Source: an uncultured Erysipelotrichaceae bacterium (GTDB lineage: Bacteria; Bacillota_I; Bacilli_A; Erysipelotrichales; Erysipelotrichaceae). Taken from it: 64,000 nt of DNA. The stretch covers positions 1 to 64,000 of the forward strand of contig CAMCSA010000004.1 in assembly GCA_945877405.1 (NCBI GenBank). The letters are read 5' to 3'. Each line of letters opens with the position of its first letter. Position 1 is the stretch's first letter. Both the position numbers and the translations under genes were made by a program. Of the stretch, positions 8,426 to 17,592 are shown one piece after another. The notes below the pieces were generated by a model that did not search any database, was not told where the DNA came from, and saw only the letters and a list, made by a program, of their open reading frames with translations.

Positions 8426-8493
8426 AAGTACACGATCTTGTACAGTGATATTGAAGCGTTGCGTGTATAACAGATGCACAGGAGGTAGCACCT

Positions 8494-8754
8494 ATGTGCA
8501 TGTCACAACAGGAAGTACGCAATACGATTCATCGGATTACAGTATCCAGAATCAGTGCAGGGGATGATTCCTATTCACCATATGAGTGGAATATGCTGGA
8601 AGAAGCCTATATCAGCCATGTACCATCGGCGGTGTGTGCTGGTATGATGGATGTGGAACAGTCGGAAGTGGATCAGATTTATCAGTTATTTTCGATCCAG
8701 GCAGCTTTATCAGGCTTGCAGCAATATCTGAATCAGCCTGCAGTTACGCAATAA
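8494..8754 (+). CDS. Hypothetical 86-aa protein
   Basis: CAGGAGG ends 9 bases before ATG 8494, and an extended -10-like TGTATAAC lies at 8464-8471, so expression is likely. The protein (MCMSQQEVRNTIHRITVSR...) is soluble, mildly acidic and probably helical, with no signal peptide, membrane segment or motif I recognise. A second start at 8500 (MSQQEV) is possible. It is monocistronic, closed by the terminator at 8769. Function unknown. Confidence 0.55.
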   Translation: MCMSQQEVRNTIHRITVSRISAGDDSYSPYEWNMLEEAYISHVPSAVCAGMMDVEQSEVDQIYQLFSIQAALSGLQQYLNQPAVTQ

Positions 8755-8768
8755 ACAGCTTTACAGAC

Positions 8769-8822
8769 AACTCCTTTAGCATTCCATTGATCTGCAGTGG
8801 ATCTATGAAAGGAGTTTTCTTT
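8769..8822 (+). terminator. Terminator after the 86-aa gene
   Basis: AACTCCTTT pairs with AAAGGAGTT across a 30-base loop that holds a small inner hairpin, followed by TTCTTTG. Confidence 0.65.
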
Positions 8823-8912
8823 GGGCCGAAAGATCAGATCAGCTTCAAACATATTTATACGGGGTCACCATCTTTGCTGAACACAACAACATCAGTCATC
8901 GATCATGCACTC

Positions 8913-8935
8913 GTGCAGTGATTCTGCACTTTTTT
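8913..8935 (+). terminator. Second terminator upstream of glyS
   Basis: GTGCAG/CTGCAC with a TGATT loop and six T residues. It ends 3 bases before the glyS -35 box. Nothing coding lies between it and the previous terminator (8823-8912), so it may end a short RNA or act as backup. Confidence 0.65.
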
Positions 8936-8938
8936 ACG

Positions 8939-8967
8939 TTGCCTGAAAGGCTTGAAAGTGGTATAGT
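8939..8967 (+). promoter_or_regulatory. Promoter of glyS-dnaG-sigA operon
   Basis: TTGCCT, 17-base spacer, TATAGT. The transcript start would be near 8974, leaving a leader of about 34 bases, which is too short for a T-box. Confidence 0.7.
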
Positions 8968-9007
8968 TTACAGGATACCATGGCAAAATAGGGGGAAGAT
9001 TACGCAT

Positions 9008-10384
9008 ATGGAAAAAACATTTGAAAAAATCGTAAATCATGCGAAAACAACAGGTTTTGTATTTCAGGGATCTGAAATCTACGGTGGCTTAAGCAATACA
9101 TGGGATTTCGGCCCTTATGGCGTAATGCTCAAGGACAATATCAAACGTGCATGGCAGAAGAAGTTCATACAGGAAGACCCGAATAACGTGGAAATCCAGG
9201 CTGCCATTCTCATGAATCCAAAGGTATGGGAAGCTTCAGGTCATCTGAAAGGTTTCTCTGATCCTTTAATGGACTGCAAGCAGTGTAAGACAAGACACAG
9301 AGCAGACCAGCTGATTGAAAACTGGTCGAATGGAACAGTTAACCCGGAAGGCTGGTCCAATGAAAAGATGGAAGAATTCATTAAAGAAAACAACATTCCA
9401 TGTCCTGACTGCGGATCTCATGACTTTACAAATATCCGTCAGTTCAATCTGATGTTCAAGACTTTCCAGGGAACACTGGAAGATGCAAAGAATACAATCT
9501 ATCTGCGTCCGGAAACAGCGCAGGGTATGTTTGTTGACTTCAAGAATGTACAGCGTGCATACAGAAAGAAGCTTCCATTTGGAATCGGCCAGATCGGTAA
9601 GTCTTTCCGTAATGAAATCACACCTGGTAACTTCATTTTCAGAACAAGAGAATTTGAACAGATGGAAATGGAATTCTTCTGTGCTCCAGGTACAGATGAT
9701 GAATGGTTCCCATACTGGAGAAAGTTCTGCATGGACTGGATTCTTTCCTTAGGCGGAAATCCGGAAAATCTGCGTTTCAGAGACCATGAAAAGGAAGAAC
9801 TTTCGTTCTATTCCAAGGGAACAACGGATATTGAATACCGTTTCCCATGGGGTTGGGGCGAACTGTGGGGTATTGCAGACCGTACAGATTACGACCTGAC
9901 ACAGCATCAGGAAACATCCGGTAAGGATATGACTTACCTGGATCCGACAACAAATGAAAAGTATCTGCCATATGTCGTTGAACCGGCTGTTGGTGTTGAA
10001 AGACTGTTCTTCATGTTCTTTACAGATGCATATGATGAAGAAACACTGGAAAGCGGCGATACAAGAATCGTCATGCATTTCCATCCTGTACTGGCACCTG
10101 TCAAGGCTGCTATCTTCCCTTTAAAGAAGAAGAACCACAGTGAAAAGGCACAGGAAATCTACAGATCTTTGTCCTATGATTTCCAGTGCGCTTATGATGA
10201 TGCAGGTTCCATCGGCAAACGTTACAGAAGAATGGACGAAGTCGGTACACCTTACTGCATCACTGTAGATGATCAGACACTCCAGGATGGTACAGTTACC
10301 ATCCGTCATCGTGACACGATGGAACAGGAACGAATGACCATCGAAGAAGTACGTGCAAAGATTCTGAAGGAAATCCGTTTCTGA
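9008..10384 (+). CDS. glyS: Glycyl-tRNA synthetase (single-chain, class II)
   Basis: Homologues begin with [19 protein letters not shown], so ATG 9008 with AGGGGGAAG upstream is chosen over the 488-aa ORF; the product is 458 aa. It charges tRNA-Gly with glycine and is of the alpha2 eukaryote-like type, not GlyQ/GlyS alpha2beta2. Class II signatures include [18 protein letters not shown] near the N-terminus, [16 protein letters not shown] (motif 2 region) and [12 protein letters not shown] (motif 3). The C-terminal anticodon-binding domain begins near [14 protein letters not shown] CxxC pair (DCKQCKT and CPDCGS) suggests a zinc site. It precedes dnaG by 22 bases. Confidence 0.97.
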   Translation: MEKTFEKIVNHAKTTGFVFQGSEIYGGLSNTWDFGPYGVMLKDNIKRAWQKKFIQEDPNNVEIQAAILMNPKVWEASGHLKGFSDPLMDCKQCKTRHRADQLIENWSNGTVNPEGWSNEKMEEFIKENNIPCPDCGSHDFTNIRQFNLMFKTFQGTLEDAKNTIYLRPETAQGMFVDFKNVQRAYRKKLPFGIGQIGKSFRNEITPGNFIFRTREFEQMEMEFFCAPGTDDEWFPYWRKFCMDWILSLGGNPENLRFRDHEKEELSFYSKGTTDIEYRFPWGWGELWGIADRTDYDLTQHQETSGKDMTYLDPTTNEKYLPYVVEPAVGVERLFFMFFTDAYDEETLESGDTRIVMHFHPVLAPVKAAIFPLKKKNHSEKAQEIYRSLSYDFQCAYDDAGSIGKRYRRMDEVGTPYCITVDDQTLQDGTVTIRHRDTMEQERMTIEEVRAKILKEIRF

Positions 10385-10406
10385 TCAGAAAACAGACAGG
10401 AGGAAC

Positions 10407-12164
10407 ATGGCAAGACTGGAAAAGGCAGAAATAGACCGGATCCGTAATGGTGCTGATATCGTGGATGTCATATCCCACTATACCAGTGTGCAGAAGCATG
10501 GTCGTCAATACAGATGTATCTGCCCGTTTCATGATGACCATGATCCGTCTTTGAAGATCAATACGGAACGTCAGATTTATAAATGTTTTGTATGTGGGGC
10601 AGGCGGAAATGTCTTTACCTTCGTACAGAACTTTGAAAAGGTTTCCTTTGTGGAAGCAGTTGCTGCAGTGGCACAGATTACAGATCAGCCACTGTCCATC
10701 AATCCTTCCGCATTTGTAAAACCTGCAGATCCACACATCGAAACCATTCATAAAGTGCTGGATGAAACAATCCGTTATACCACTTACCAATTGGACAGTG
10801 CGGAAGGTACTGCGGCTAAGGAATATCTGGAAAAAAGAGGACTGGATAAAGCAATCCGGGAAACATTTCAGATCGGCTTCAATCCTTCCGGTAACTCCTT
10901 AAGCAGATATCTTTCCGCAAAAGGGTATACACAGGAACAGATGTGTGATGCCAATGTCGCCAATCTGTATGGCGGCAGATTATCGGATGTATTTGATGGA
11001 AGAATCACATTCCCGATTCATGATGCTTCAGGCAGACCAATCGGTTTTTCTGCAAGATCCATGGATCCGCAGAATCCATCCAAGTATGTCAATACAAATG
11101 AAACCGATGTATTCCATAAAGGAAACATCGTATACAACTACCATCGTGCCCGCACGCAGGCACGTCATGAAGGAAAGATCTATGTGTGTGAAGGTGTGAC
11201 CGATGTCATTGCTTTTGCACGTGCAGGTATTACCAATGCGGTATGTACCCTTGGTACAAGCTGTACCGCAGCACAGATCGCCTTACTGAAAAAGTCTGCT
11301 GCGCGGATTGTGTTCTGCTATGATGGCGACCATGCCGGTCAGGCAGCGACATTCCGTGCTGGAAGGATGGCAGTGGAAAGCGGATGCGAAATATCGATTG
11401 TTGTCAATCAGACGGGTAAGGATCCGGATGAGATCATTGCTTCAGATGGACCGGAAGGTCTGCAGAATCTTGTTTCAAAAGAAATGTCATGGATGGAATT
11501 CGTACTTTCCTATCTTGTCAGTGAAACGAATATGAACAGCTATCTTGATAAAAAAGAGATGGCTGAAAAGGCAATGGTTGAAATCAATCGTCTGAGCGAT
11601 CCGATGGAGCGTGAATATTTCACATCACAGCTTTCAAAACTGACCGGATTACCGCTTAAGGCAAAAAGTGAGCAGAGAAGCATACCTGTATTACCAAAAG
11701 GCAGTGCACCTGCGATTGTACCGGATGGACTCATCAATGCGGAAGATCAGATTCTTTCGATGATGCTTATATCCAATGAGGCGGTAAGGCGGTTTGAAGA
11801 ACAGATCGGATATCTGATCACCCGTGAGGGTCAGATGCTGGCAATGATGATCATTGACGATGTTCATACAAAAGGGTCATGTGATCCGGCGTCCTTAATG
11901 GACCAGAGTGAAGATGAATCGTTGCGGTCACGACTTGTTTCCATTGCATCTGATCATGAATGGATGAATGAATATGATGCTTCAAAAATGGATGGTGCCA
12001 TGCGTGCCATTAAAATCAGGCTGCTGGATGATGAAGCATCCCAATATCGGGACCAGCTCACGCAGGCTTTAAATGGAACTTCCATGGCAGTGCTCATGCA
12101 GAAATACAATGAGTGTCTGAACATGAAGCGGAAGCTGATTGAGCAGGAAAACAGAGCAGAATGA
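10407..12164 (+). CDS. dnaG: DNA primase DnaG
   Basis: 585 aa. It makes RNA primers for chromosome replication and binds the DnaB-type helicase through its C-terminus. The N-terminal CHC2 zinc finger ([17 protein letters not shown]...KCFVCGAGG) is intact, followed by the catalytic core with the TOPRIM motifs [11 protein letters not shown] and [21 protein letters not shown] precedes ATG 10407. It lies in the conserved macromolecular-synthesis order dnaG-sigA, here driven with glyS from one promoter. The C-terminal helicase-binding region (about residues 430-585) is present but divergent, as is common. Confidence 0.97.
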   Translation: MARLEKAEIDRIRNGADIVDVISHYTSVQKHGRQYRCICPFHDDHDPSLKINTERQIYKCFVCGAGGNVFTFVQNFEKVSFVEAVAAVAQITDQPLSINPSAFVKPADPHIETIHKVLDETIRYTTYQLDSAEGTAAKEYLEKRGLDKAIRETFQIGFNPSGNSLSRYLSAKGYTQEQMCDANVANLYGGRLSDVFDGRITFPIHDASGRPIGFSARSMDPQNPSKYVNTNETDVFHKGNIVYNYHRARTQARHEGKIYVCEGVTDVIAFARAGITNAVCTLGTSCTAAQIALLKKSAARIVFCYDGDHAGQAATFRAGRMAVESGCEISIVVNQTGKDPDEIIASDGPEGLQNLVSKEMSWMEFVLSYLVSETNMNSYLDKKEMAEKAMVEINRLSDPMEREYFTSQLSKLTGLPLKAKSEQRSIPVLPKGSAPAIVPDGLINAEDQILSMMLISNEAVRRFEEQIGYLITREGQMLAMMIIDDVHTKGSCDPASLMDQSEDESLRSRLVSIASDHEWMNEYDASKMDGAMRAIKIRLLDDEASQYRDQLTQALNGTSMAVLMQKYNECLNMKRKLIEQENRAE

Positions 12165-12180
12165 AGGAGGAAGAAAGAAT

Positions 12181-13491
12181 ATGGAAATCGAAGAAACAGA
12201 AAAGAAGACTTCCACAAAGAAGACCTCTAAGGCAACTGGCAGAAAGAAGAATGAAAAGAAGCCGGAAGCCAAAATTGCAACAACCGGGGCAGATGGTGTC
12301 AAGACTCTGGAACAGTTGAAGCAGGACTATATTGAGACCTATCGTAAGGATGGCGTCATCTATCAGAAGGATATCATGGCTTCTTTGGAAAAGCTTGACT
12401 GTTCAGATGATGATATCGATGCATTATGGGACTGGTTCCGTGATAATGATATCGATGTATCGGAAGATGATGATATCGTAGAGCTTTCTCAGGAAGGACT
12501 GGATCTGCTTGAGGATGAAGAGGAAGATGTGGATCTTGATGATGTGGATGACATCGATGCCCCTAGAGGAGATGATCTGGATGGGCTTGGTGATGATGAA
12601 GATGATATCATCATCAAAGGTGCCAAAAAGCGTCCGGAAGTACATTCTACAACGGTATCTCTGAATGATCCGGTCAAGATGTATCTGAAGGAAATCGGTC
12701 GTGTACCACTTCTGAAACCGGAAGATGAACCGGAAATTGCTAAAAGAATTGAAGCAGGTGACAAAGAAGCGAGAGATATTCTGATCTCTTCCAATCTGAG
12801 ACTTGTTGTATCCATTGCGAAAAAATATGTTGGAAGAGGCATGCTTTTCCTGGATCTGATTCAGGAAGGTAATATGGGTCTTGTCAAGGCAGTTGAAAAA
12901 TTCGACTACCGTAAGGGATTCAAGTTCTCCACATATGCGACATGGTGGATCCGTCAGGCAATTACACGTGCCATTGCGGATCAGGCCCGTACAATCCGTA
13001 TTCCTGTTCATATGGTTGAAACCATCAACAAGCTGACACGTATTCAGCGCCAGCTTGTACAGGAACTCGGCAGAGATCCGACTGCAGAAGAAATCAGTGC
13101 CAAGATGGATGGCATCTCTCCTGAAAAGGTAAGAGAAATCCAGAAGATCGCACTGGAACCAGTATCTTTGGAAACACCGATCGGTGAAGAAGATGATTCT
13201 CATCTTGGTGACTTCATCGAAGACAAGAATTCCCTGTCCCCGGATCAGTATGCATCCAACCAGCTTCTCAAGGATGAAATCAACAATGTTCTTTCCGGAT
13301 TAACAGAACGAGAAGAAAAGGTACTCCGTTTAAGATTCGGTCTGTATGATGGACGTACAAGAACGTTGGAAGAAGTCGGTAAGGAATTCAATGTCACACG
13401 TGAACGTATCCGTCAGATTGAAGCAAAGGCTCTGCGTAAGCTCAAGCATCCGACACGTTCCAAGCGTCTTAAGGATTTCTTTGACAAGTAA
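12181..13491 (+). CDS. sigA: RNA polymerase sigma factor SigA (RpoD)
   Basis: AAGGAGG at 12164-12170 selects ATG 12181 and gives 436 aa; the track ORF begins 14 codons too early. This is the primary sigma factor. A Lys/Thr-rich N-terminal tail precedes region 1.1 ([18 protein letters not shown]) and a very acidic linker ([16 protein letters not shown]). Region 2 has the -10 recognition helix [21 protein letters not shown], and region 4 has the -35 helix-turn-helix [20 protein letters not shown]. Promoters in this window match its expected TTGACA/TATAAT type. It overlaps trmK by one base. Confidence 0.98.
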   Translation: MEIEETEKKTSTKKTSKATGRKKNEKKPEAKIATTGADGVKTLEQLKQDYIETYRKDGVIYQKDIMASLEKLDCSDDDIDALWDWFRDNDIDVSEDDDIVELSQEGLDLLEDEEEDVDLDDVDDIDAPRGDDLDGLGDDEDDIIIKGAKKRPEVHSTTVSLNDPVKMYLKEIGRVPLLKPEDEPEIAKRIEAGDKEARDILISSNLRLVVSIAKKYVGRGMLFLDLIQEGNMGLVKAVEKFDYRKGFKFSTYATWWIRQAITRAIADQARTIRIPVHMVETINKLTRIQRQLVQELGRDPTAEEISAKMDGISPEKVREIQKIALEPVSLETPIGEEDDSHLGDFIEDKNSLSPDQYASNQLLKDEINNVLSGLTEREEKVLRLRFGLYDGRTRTLEEVGKEFNVTRERIRQIEAKALRKLKHPTRSKRLKDFFDK

Positions 13492-14141
13492 TGGCTAACA
13501 TTCGTCTTGTCAGGATTGCTTCCATGGTAAAAAAAGGCATGATCACAGCCGATATCGGCACAGATCATGCTTTTCTTCCGATCATGCTTGTGGAAAATGG
13601 AACCTGTGAAAAAGTATATGCATGTGATGTGGCCAAAGGTCCATTACAGGCAGCAAAAGCCAATATTGCAGCCAGAGGGCTGTCCTTAAAAATCACAACC
13701 ATTCTGACAGATGGACTATGTGATGTCCCAGAGGATACGCAATGTGTTGTGATTGCTGGAATGGGTTATCAGACTGCAAAAGGAATTCTCGAAAGAGCAC
13801 AGGCAAGGCTGGATGATTTACAGCAGATTATTGTGGAAGTCAACCGTGATACGGTATCCATGCGCAGATGGATCAGTGAACATGGTTATACAATTGTGAA
13901 TGAAACCTATGTATATGATCGTGGTCATGATTATGTAACCATTGATTTCAATACACAAAAACATGAACCTTACAGCACCCAGGATCTGTATCTTGGACCT
14001 GTGCTGAAAAAGACAGGAAAAGATGAATATGCTGACTTTCTGAAAAGAAGGGCAGAAAAAATCCGTTATATTCTGTCTGTTTCAGCAAATGGAAATCCTT
14101 CTTTAACGGAAGAGCTTTCCATCATTGAATCATTTTTATAG
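13491..14141 (+). CDS. trmK: tRNA (adenine-22-N1)-methyltransferase TrmK
   Basis: 216 aa. It methylates N1 of A22 in the D-loop of some tRNAs using SAM. The SAM-binding motif is MITADIGTDHAFLPIMLV, followed by YACDVAKGPLQAAKANI and the family motif CVVIAGMGYQTAKGILE. It starts on the last base of the sigA stop codon (TAATG), so translation is coupled. The sigA-trmK order is widespread in Firmicutes, where the partner gene for the GTP cyclohydrolase-like NIF3 protein often follows; that gene is absent here. Confidence 0.9.
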   Translation: MANIRLVRIASMVKKGMITADIGTDHAFLPIMLVENGTCEKVYACDVAKGPLQAAKANIAARGLSLKITTILTDGLCDVPEDTQCVVIAGMGYQTAKGILERAQARLDDLQQIIVEVNRDTVSMRRWISEHGYTIVNETYVYDRGHDYVTIDFNTQKHEPYSTQDLYLGPVLKKTGKDEYADFLKRRAEKIRYILSVSANGNPSLTEELSIIESFL

Positions 14142-14170
14142 AATAATATGCAAAAGCAGGAGGTAGAGGT

Positions 14171-15544
14171 ATGCGTGAAAGACAGTCAGATATGCTGCAG
14201 GGAAGTGTCGTAAAACCGATTCTTCTGTTTTTCTTTCCAATTCTGTTCGGATCTTTGTTTCAGCAGCTGTATAACACTGTTGATGCAATGGTTGTCGGTA
14301 ACTTTGTCGGTAAGGAGGCACTTGGTGCCGTAGGTGGAGCTACTGCAACATTTATTGAATTGTGCGTCGGTTTTGTCCTTGGACTTTCTTCTGGAGCAAC
14401 CGTAGTCGTTGCACAGTATTATGGATCACGTGAAGTGGAAGGGGTACGGAAAGGTGTATCATGCGCGATGTTTCTTGCGATCAGCCTTGGTATTGTCATG
14501 AGTGCGGCTGGTATCTTCTTTGCACCGAAAATATTACAGATTCTGAATGTACCAGCAGAAATCTATCCATACTCTTTAACCTATATGCGTATTTATCTGG
14601 CCGGTATGATCCCATTACTCATCTACAACAATGGAGCAGGTATATTAAGAGCCATTGGTGATTCCAAGCGACCATTGTATTTCCTGATTGCTTCGGCATT
14701 AACCAACATCGTACTGGACCTGTTATTTGTTGTGGTATTCCATATGGGTGTAGCAGGAGTAGGTCTTGCGACTGTGATTGCTCAGGTCGTAGCATGTGCA
14801 TTAACCATGTATACACTTGGTACAACAGATGATATCTATCGTTTCCGCATCTCTGAAATGACACTTGATCAGGCTGTATTCAAACGGATTCTGATCATTG
14901 GTATTCCAATGGGATTACAGTCATGCATGTATGCCTTCTCCAATCTGTTTGTACATCGTGGCATCAATGCCTATGGTACAGATACAGTAGCTGCCAATAC
15001 TGCCTTTGGTAGAATTGATGCTCTGTTTTGGAACAGCTCCAATGCCTTGGGGCAGTCGTGTCTTACTTTCTGTGGTCAGAACTTTGGTGCAGGCAATATT
15101 AAAAGAGTGCGCAAGGGAATCCGTACCGGTATCATCATGTATATCATCGGTGGAGCAGCGATTGCCGGATTCCTATATATGTATGGCAGTGTCTTCTTCC
15201 ATCTGTTTACATCTGATACCAATGTCATTGATATTGCGGTATCCATCATGCGTTTCCAGTGCCCGTTTTGGATCGTATTCTCCTTTGTGGAGATACTGTC
15301 CTGTTCCTTACGTGCATGTGGAGATTCCCTGATTCCAATGATGATGACTACCTTGGTCATGGGTGTATTCCGTATTAGCTGGATTCTGTTCTATCCGGCA
15401 ACAGATCTCTTTGATACACTCAGATGTTATCCGATATCCTGGTCCTTGCTTGCAGGTTTATACATCATCTATTACCTGCAGGGAGGATGGCTGAAACGGT
15501 GCCTCAAACAGAAAGAAAAGCTGATCGAGGCAAATCGGGCTTAA
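14171..15544 (+). CDS. MATE-family multidrug/cation efflux transporter
   Basis: 457 aa with about 12 predicted membrane segments in two homologous halves. It resembles the NorM/DinF-type MATE branch common in Clostridia, starting LQGSVVKPILLFFFPILFGSLFQQLY, with VDAMVVGNFVGKEALGAVGG in the first half. MATE pumps export cationic drugs or metabolites using Na+ or H+ gradients. GCAGGAGG lies 8 bases upstream of ATG 14171. It is 29 bases downstream of trmK and may be cotranscribed with it. The substrate cannot be told from sequence. A terminator follows. Confidence 0.88.
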   Translation: MRERQSDMLQGSVVKPILLFFFPILFGSLFQQLYNTVDAMVVGNFVGKEALGAVGGATATFIELCVGFVLGLSSGATVVVAQYYGSREVEGVRKGVSCAMFLAISLGIVMSAAGIFFAPKILQILNVPAEIYPYSLTYMRIYLAGMIPLLIYNNGAGILRAIGDSKRPLYFLIASALTNIVLDLLFVVVFHMGVAGVGLATVIAQVVACALTMYTLGTTDDIYRFRISEMTLDQAVFKRILIIGIPMGLQSCMYAFSNLFVHRGINAYGTDTVAANTAFGRIDALFWNSSNALGQSCLTFCGQNFGAGNIKRVRKGIRTGIIMYIIGGAAIAGFLYMYGSVFFHLFTSDTNVIDIAVSIMRFQCPFWIVFSFVEILSCSLRACGDSLIPMMMTTLVMGVFRISWILFYPATDLFDTLRCYPISWSLLAGLYIIYYLQGGWLKRCLKQKEKLIEANRA

Positions 15545-15554
15545 TGGCTTACAG

Positions 15555-15584
15555 AGAAGGTCAGATCTTTGATCTTCTTTTTTT
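15555..15584 (+). terminator. Terminator after MATE gene
   Basis: AGAAGGTCA/TGATCTTCT stem (one G-T pair) with loop GATCTT and a T-run of seven. Confidence 0.8.
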
Positions 15585-15640
15585 AATAGCAGTTATTTAT
15601 CTGAAAAGATCTGCACCATCTGATTGATGATGTATAATGG

Positions 15641-15995
15641 TGTTAGAGTCCGCTGAAAAAGGCCATTCAGAGTCCGGCAAAAAGGGCCATTTTCAGTCCA
15701 TTGATTTGGGCCATTGATTATATGACGTTGCTTATCATGGCTTCGTTATTCCACGATCCACTTGACAGCCAGGCACCGCCTCCCTGCACCCTCAAAAGCG
15801 CTCCGCTGGCGAAAATAAAGCCCCTTGGCAACACCGGAGCACACAAGTGTAGCAGGGAGGCCCCTAGCTTTCAAGCGGCTTTCGCGGCATAAGCTCGCCA
15901 TTGATAAGAAAGTATGTTTCGTTTTGGCCCTTTTCAGTGAGCCAAAAATGGCCCTTTTTGGTGCACTATATTTGGCCCTTTTTGCCGGACTCTAA
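15641..15995. mobile_element. 355-bp non-autonomous element with IS21-like ends
   Basis: The ends carry the inverted repeat TTAGAGTCCG/CGGACTCTAA. Each end has three subterminal copies of an AAAAAGGGCCA-like motif: left near 15655, 15678 and 15704; right, inverted, near 15937, 15950 and 15971. Multiple subterminal repeats are characteristic of IS21-family elements. It is flanked by a 6-7 bp direct repeat (A)TAATGG at 15634-15640 and 15995-16001, consistent with target duplication. No transposase is present; the interior is richer in GC than its surroundings and holds only a meaningless 63-aa ORF. Family name is inference from end structure. Confidence 0.6.
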
Positions 15996-16001
15996 TAATG
16001 G

Positions 16002-16213
16002 ATACAGAAAAAACTTCTATGTAGCAATTTTGGATTACGTAACATGCAGAATCAGAAACACATATTCAAAAGACTGAAACCATTACTGATCACATCGTAT
16101 GAAGGCTTTGTATACAATGCTTTGTGTGATGATCGTAACAGACTTTCAGTCTTTATACACTGAATATAAAATAGATCCGGTATGTATCTCATACCGGATA
16201 TTGTCTTTCATGC
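16002..16213. other. Intergenic region right of the element, with hairpin
   Basis: No supported gene; a 39-aa ORF (16044-16163) has no ribosome site. Bases 16175-16199 form a perfect 10-bp stem ATCCGGTATG/CATACCGGAT with a 5-base loop and no T-run on either strand. A longer-range inverted repeat AAAGACTGAAA/TTTCAGTCTTT spans 16069-16154. Confidence 0.35.
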
Positions 16214-16240
16214 AAAATAAAACTCCGTCAGTGACGGAGT
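16214..16240 (-). terminator. Terminator after rpsT (minus strand)
   Basis: Read on the minus strand: ACTCCGTCA/TGACGGAGT stem with a one-base gap, followed by TTTTATTTT. Confidence 0.8.
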
Positions 16241-16268
16241 GATATTACCTTACAAGATGTATGGTTGA

Positions 16269-16535
16269 TTAAGCCTCAATGGAGTTAACCAGCTTAGCGA
16301 GTCTGGACTTCTGACGAGAAGCATAGTTCTTCTTCTTGATAGAAGATACAACTGCCTTATCGAGGCACTTGTTTGCTTCGTTATATGCCTTGACAGCTGC
16401 TTCCTTGTCCTTTGCTTCTACTGCAGCGAGAACCTTCTTGATTGCTGTCTTGAGTTCGCTCTTCTGTCCGGCCTTAGCAGTCTGTCTTTTGAGATTTGTC
16501 AGAGCACGCTTCTTCTGGGACTTGATATTTGCCAT
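16269..16535 (-). CDS. rpsT: 30S ribosomal protein S20
   Basis: 88 aa on the minus strand. It starts MANIKSQKKRALTNLKRQTAK, the S20 signature, and ends in a helical basic tail (SRLAKLVNSIEA). S20 binds 16S rRNA helices h9 and h44 during early 30S assembly. The ribosome site is ACAGGAGG, 8 bases upstream. It is transcribed alone, divergently from fmt, with its own promoter and terminator; monocistronic rpsT is the rule in bacteria. Confidence 0.97.
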   Translation of the reverse strand: MANIKSQKKRALTNLKRQTAKAGQKSELKTAIKKVLAAVEAKDKEAAVKAYNEANKCLDKAVVSSIKKKNYASRQKSRLAKLVNSIEA

Positions 16536-16565
16536 GAGTACACCTCCTGTCTTATTAGCAGAACC

Positions 16566-16594
16566 ATTTTAACAAAGCACATTCCAAAATGCAA
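16566..16594 (-). promoter_or_regulatory. rpsT promoter (minus strand)
   Basis: Minus-strand TTGCAT, 17-base spacer, TAAAAT. The -35 is 16594-16589 and the -10 is 16571-16566. Confidence 0.65.
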
Positions 16595-16623
16595 TGAAAA
16601 TCCAAATTTCGCACAATTTCCTG

Positions 16624-16629
16624 TATAAT
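16624..16629 (+). promoter_or_regulatory. fmt-lepA-hemW promoter -10
   Basis: Perfect TATAAT preceded by TG, 25 bases before the fmt start. The -35 (TCCAAA at 17 bases) is poor. It is divergent from and close to the rpsT promoter. Confidence 0.5.
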
Positions 16630-16653
16630 AGAACCATTGTGAAGGAGGAAGTT

Positions 16654-17592
16654 ATGCAAAATACACGAATCATGTTTTTTGGAACACCGGAATTTGCCGT
16701 GAGAATTCTGGAAACACTTGTCAAGGATGGATATGATGTCATCGCTTCAGTATCCCAACCGGATCGACCGGTGGGAAGAAAGAAGATCATTCAGCCAACA
16801 CCTGTCCATGCCTGCAGTTTAGAACATGGCATTCCATGCCTGCAGCCGGAAAAGCTATCCGATCTTAAAGATGAGATTACTGCTTTATCACCGGATCTGT
16901 TTCTGACATGTGCCTATGGGCAGTTCATTCCTTCTTCGATTCTATCCATTCCAACCAAAGGATGCCTGAATGTTCATCCATCCTTATTGCCGAAATATAG
17001 AGGTGGAGCACCGATCCAGCATGCTGTCATGAATGGGGATACAGAAACAGGTGTATCCTTAATGGAAATGATTGCGAAAATGGATGCAGGGCAGGTATTT
17101 GCCTGCTATCATACCCACATCGGGGAGGATGAAACTTTCTCACAGCTTAATGAAAGACTGATGGATATCTCATGTCAATTGATTCATGAGCAGCTTCCAT
17201 TGTATTTGAAGGGGGAACTGAAAGGTACACCACAGGATGAAAACAAGGTTGTACTTGGACTTAATATTACAAAGGAAGAAGAAAGAGTTTCTTTTGAAAC
17301 AGAAGATATCCATGCCATCTATAACCACATCAGAGGTCTGATTGAATGGCCGATTGCCTATGGCATGCTGGAAGGGAAAAGAGTCAAGTTCTGCAGTGTT
17401 TCAAAGGAAGTCAAGGAAGTAAATCAACAGCCAGGTACCGTGCTTGGCTTTGATCAGGATTCCATGCTTGTTGCGTGCAGGGGTGGTATTCTGCATGTAC
17501 ATATGATTCAGATGGAAGGAAAGAAAAAAATGGATGCCCATGCATTCGGCAATGGATATGGGCATGAAGTAACAGGAAAGGTGTTTGAATGA
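16654..17592 (+). CDS. fmt: Methionyl-tRNA formyltransferase
   Basis: GAAGGAGGAAGTT places the start at ATG 16654 (312 aa), not the earlier ATG in the track. It formylates initiator Met-tRNA using 10-formyltetrahydrofolate. The N-terminal Rossmann domain shows [15 protein letters not shown], the catalytic region has [20 protein letters not shown], and [18 protein letters not shown] follows. The C-terminal OB domain binds tRNA. It overlaps lepA by ATGA. The usual neighbours def and priA are not present here. Confidence 0.96.
   Translation: MQNTRIMFFGTPEFAVRILETLVKDGYDVIASVSQPDRPVGRKKIIQPTPVHACSLEHGIPCLQPEKLSDLKDEITALSPDLFLTCAYGQFIPSSILSIPTKGCLNVHPSLLPKYRGGAPIQHAVMNGDTETGVSLMEMIAKMDAGQVFACYHTHIGEDETFSQLNERLMDISCQLIHEQLPLYLKGELKGTPQDENKVVLGLNITKEEERVSFETEDIHAIYNHIRGLIEWPIAYGMLEGKRVKFCSVSKEVKEVNQQPGTVLGFDQDSMLVACRGGILHVHMIQMEGKKKMDAHAFGNGYGHEVTGKVFE

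Noticed and set aside
8755-9007. T-box riboswitch before glyS
   Set aside because: The expected specifier and AGGGTGGNACCGCG antiterminator sequences are absent, and the promoter leaves a leader of only about 34 bases.
12424-13203. 259-aa minus-strand ORF within sigA
   Set aside because: Antisense shadow of a strongly conserved gene; composition dominated by complements of acidic codons.
15701-15892. 63-aa ORF inside the IS21-like element
   Set aside because: No similarity to IstA or IstB visible, no ribosome site; a remnant at most.
16044-16163. 39-aa ORF right of the element
   Set aside because: No SD; it contains arms of an inverted repeat, which suggests non-coding structure.
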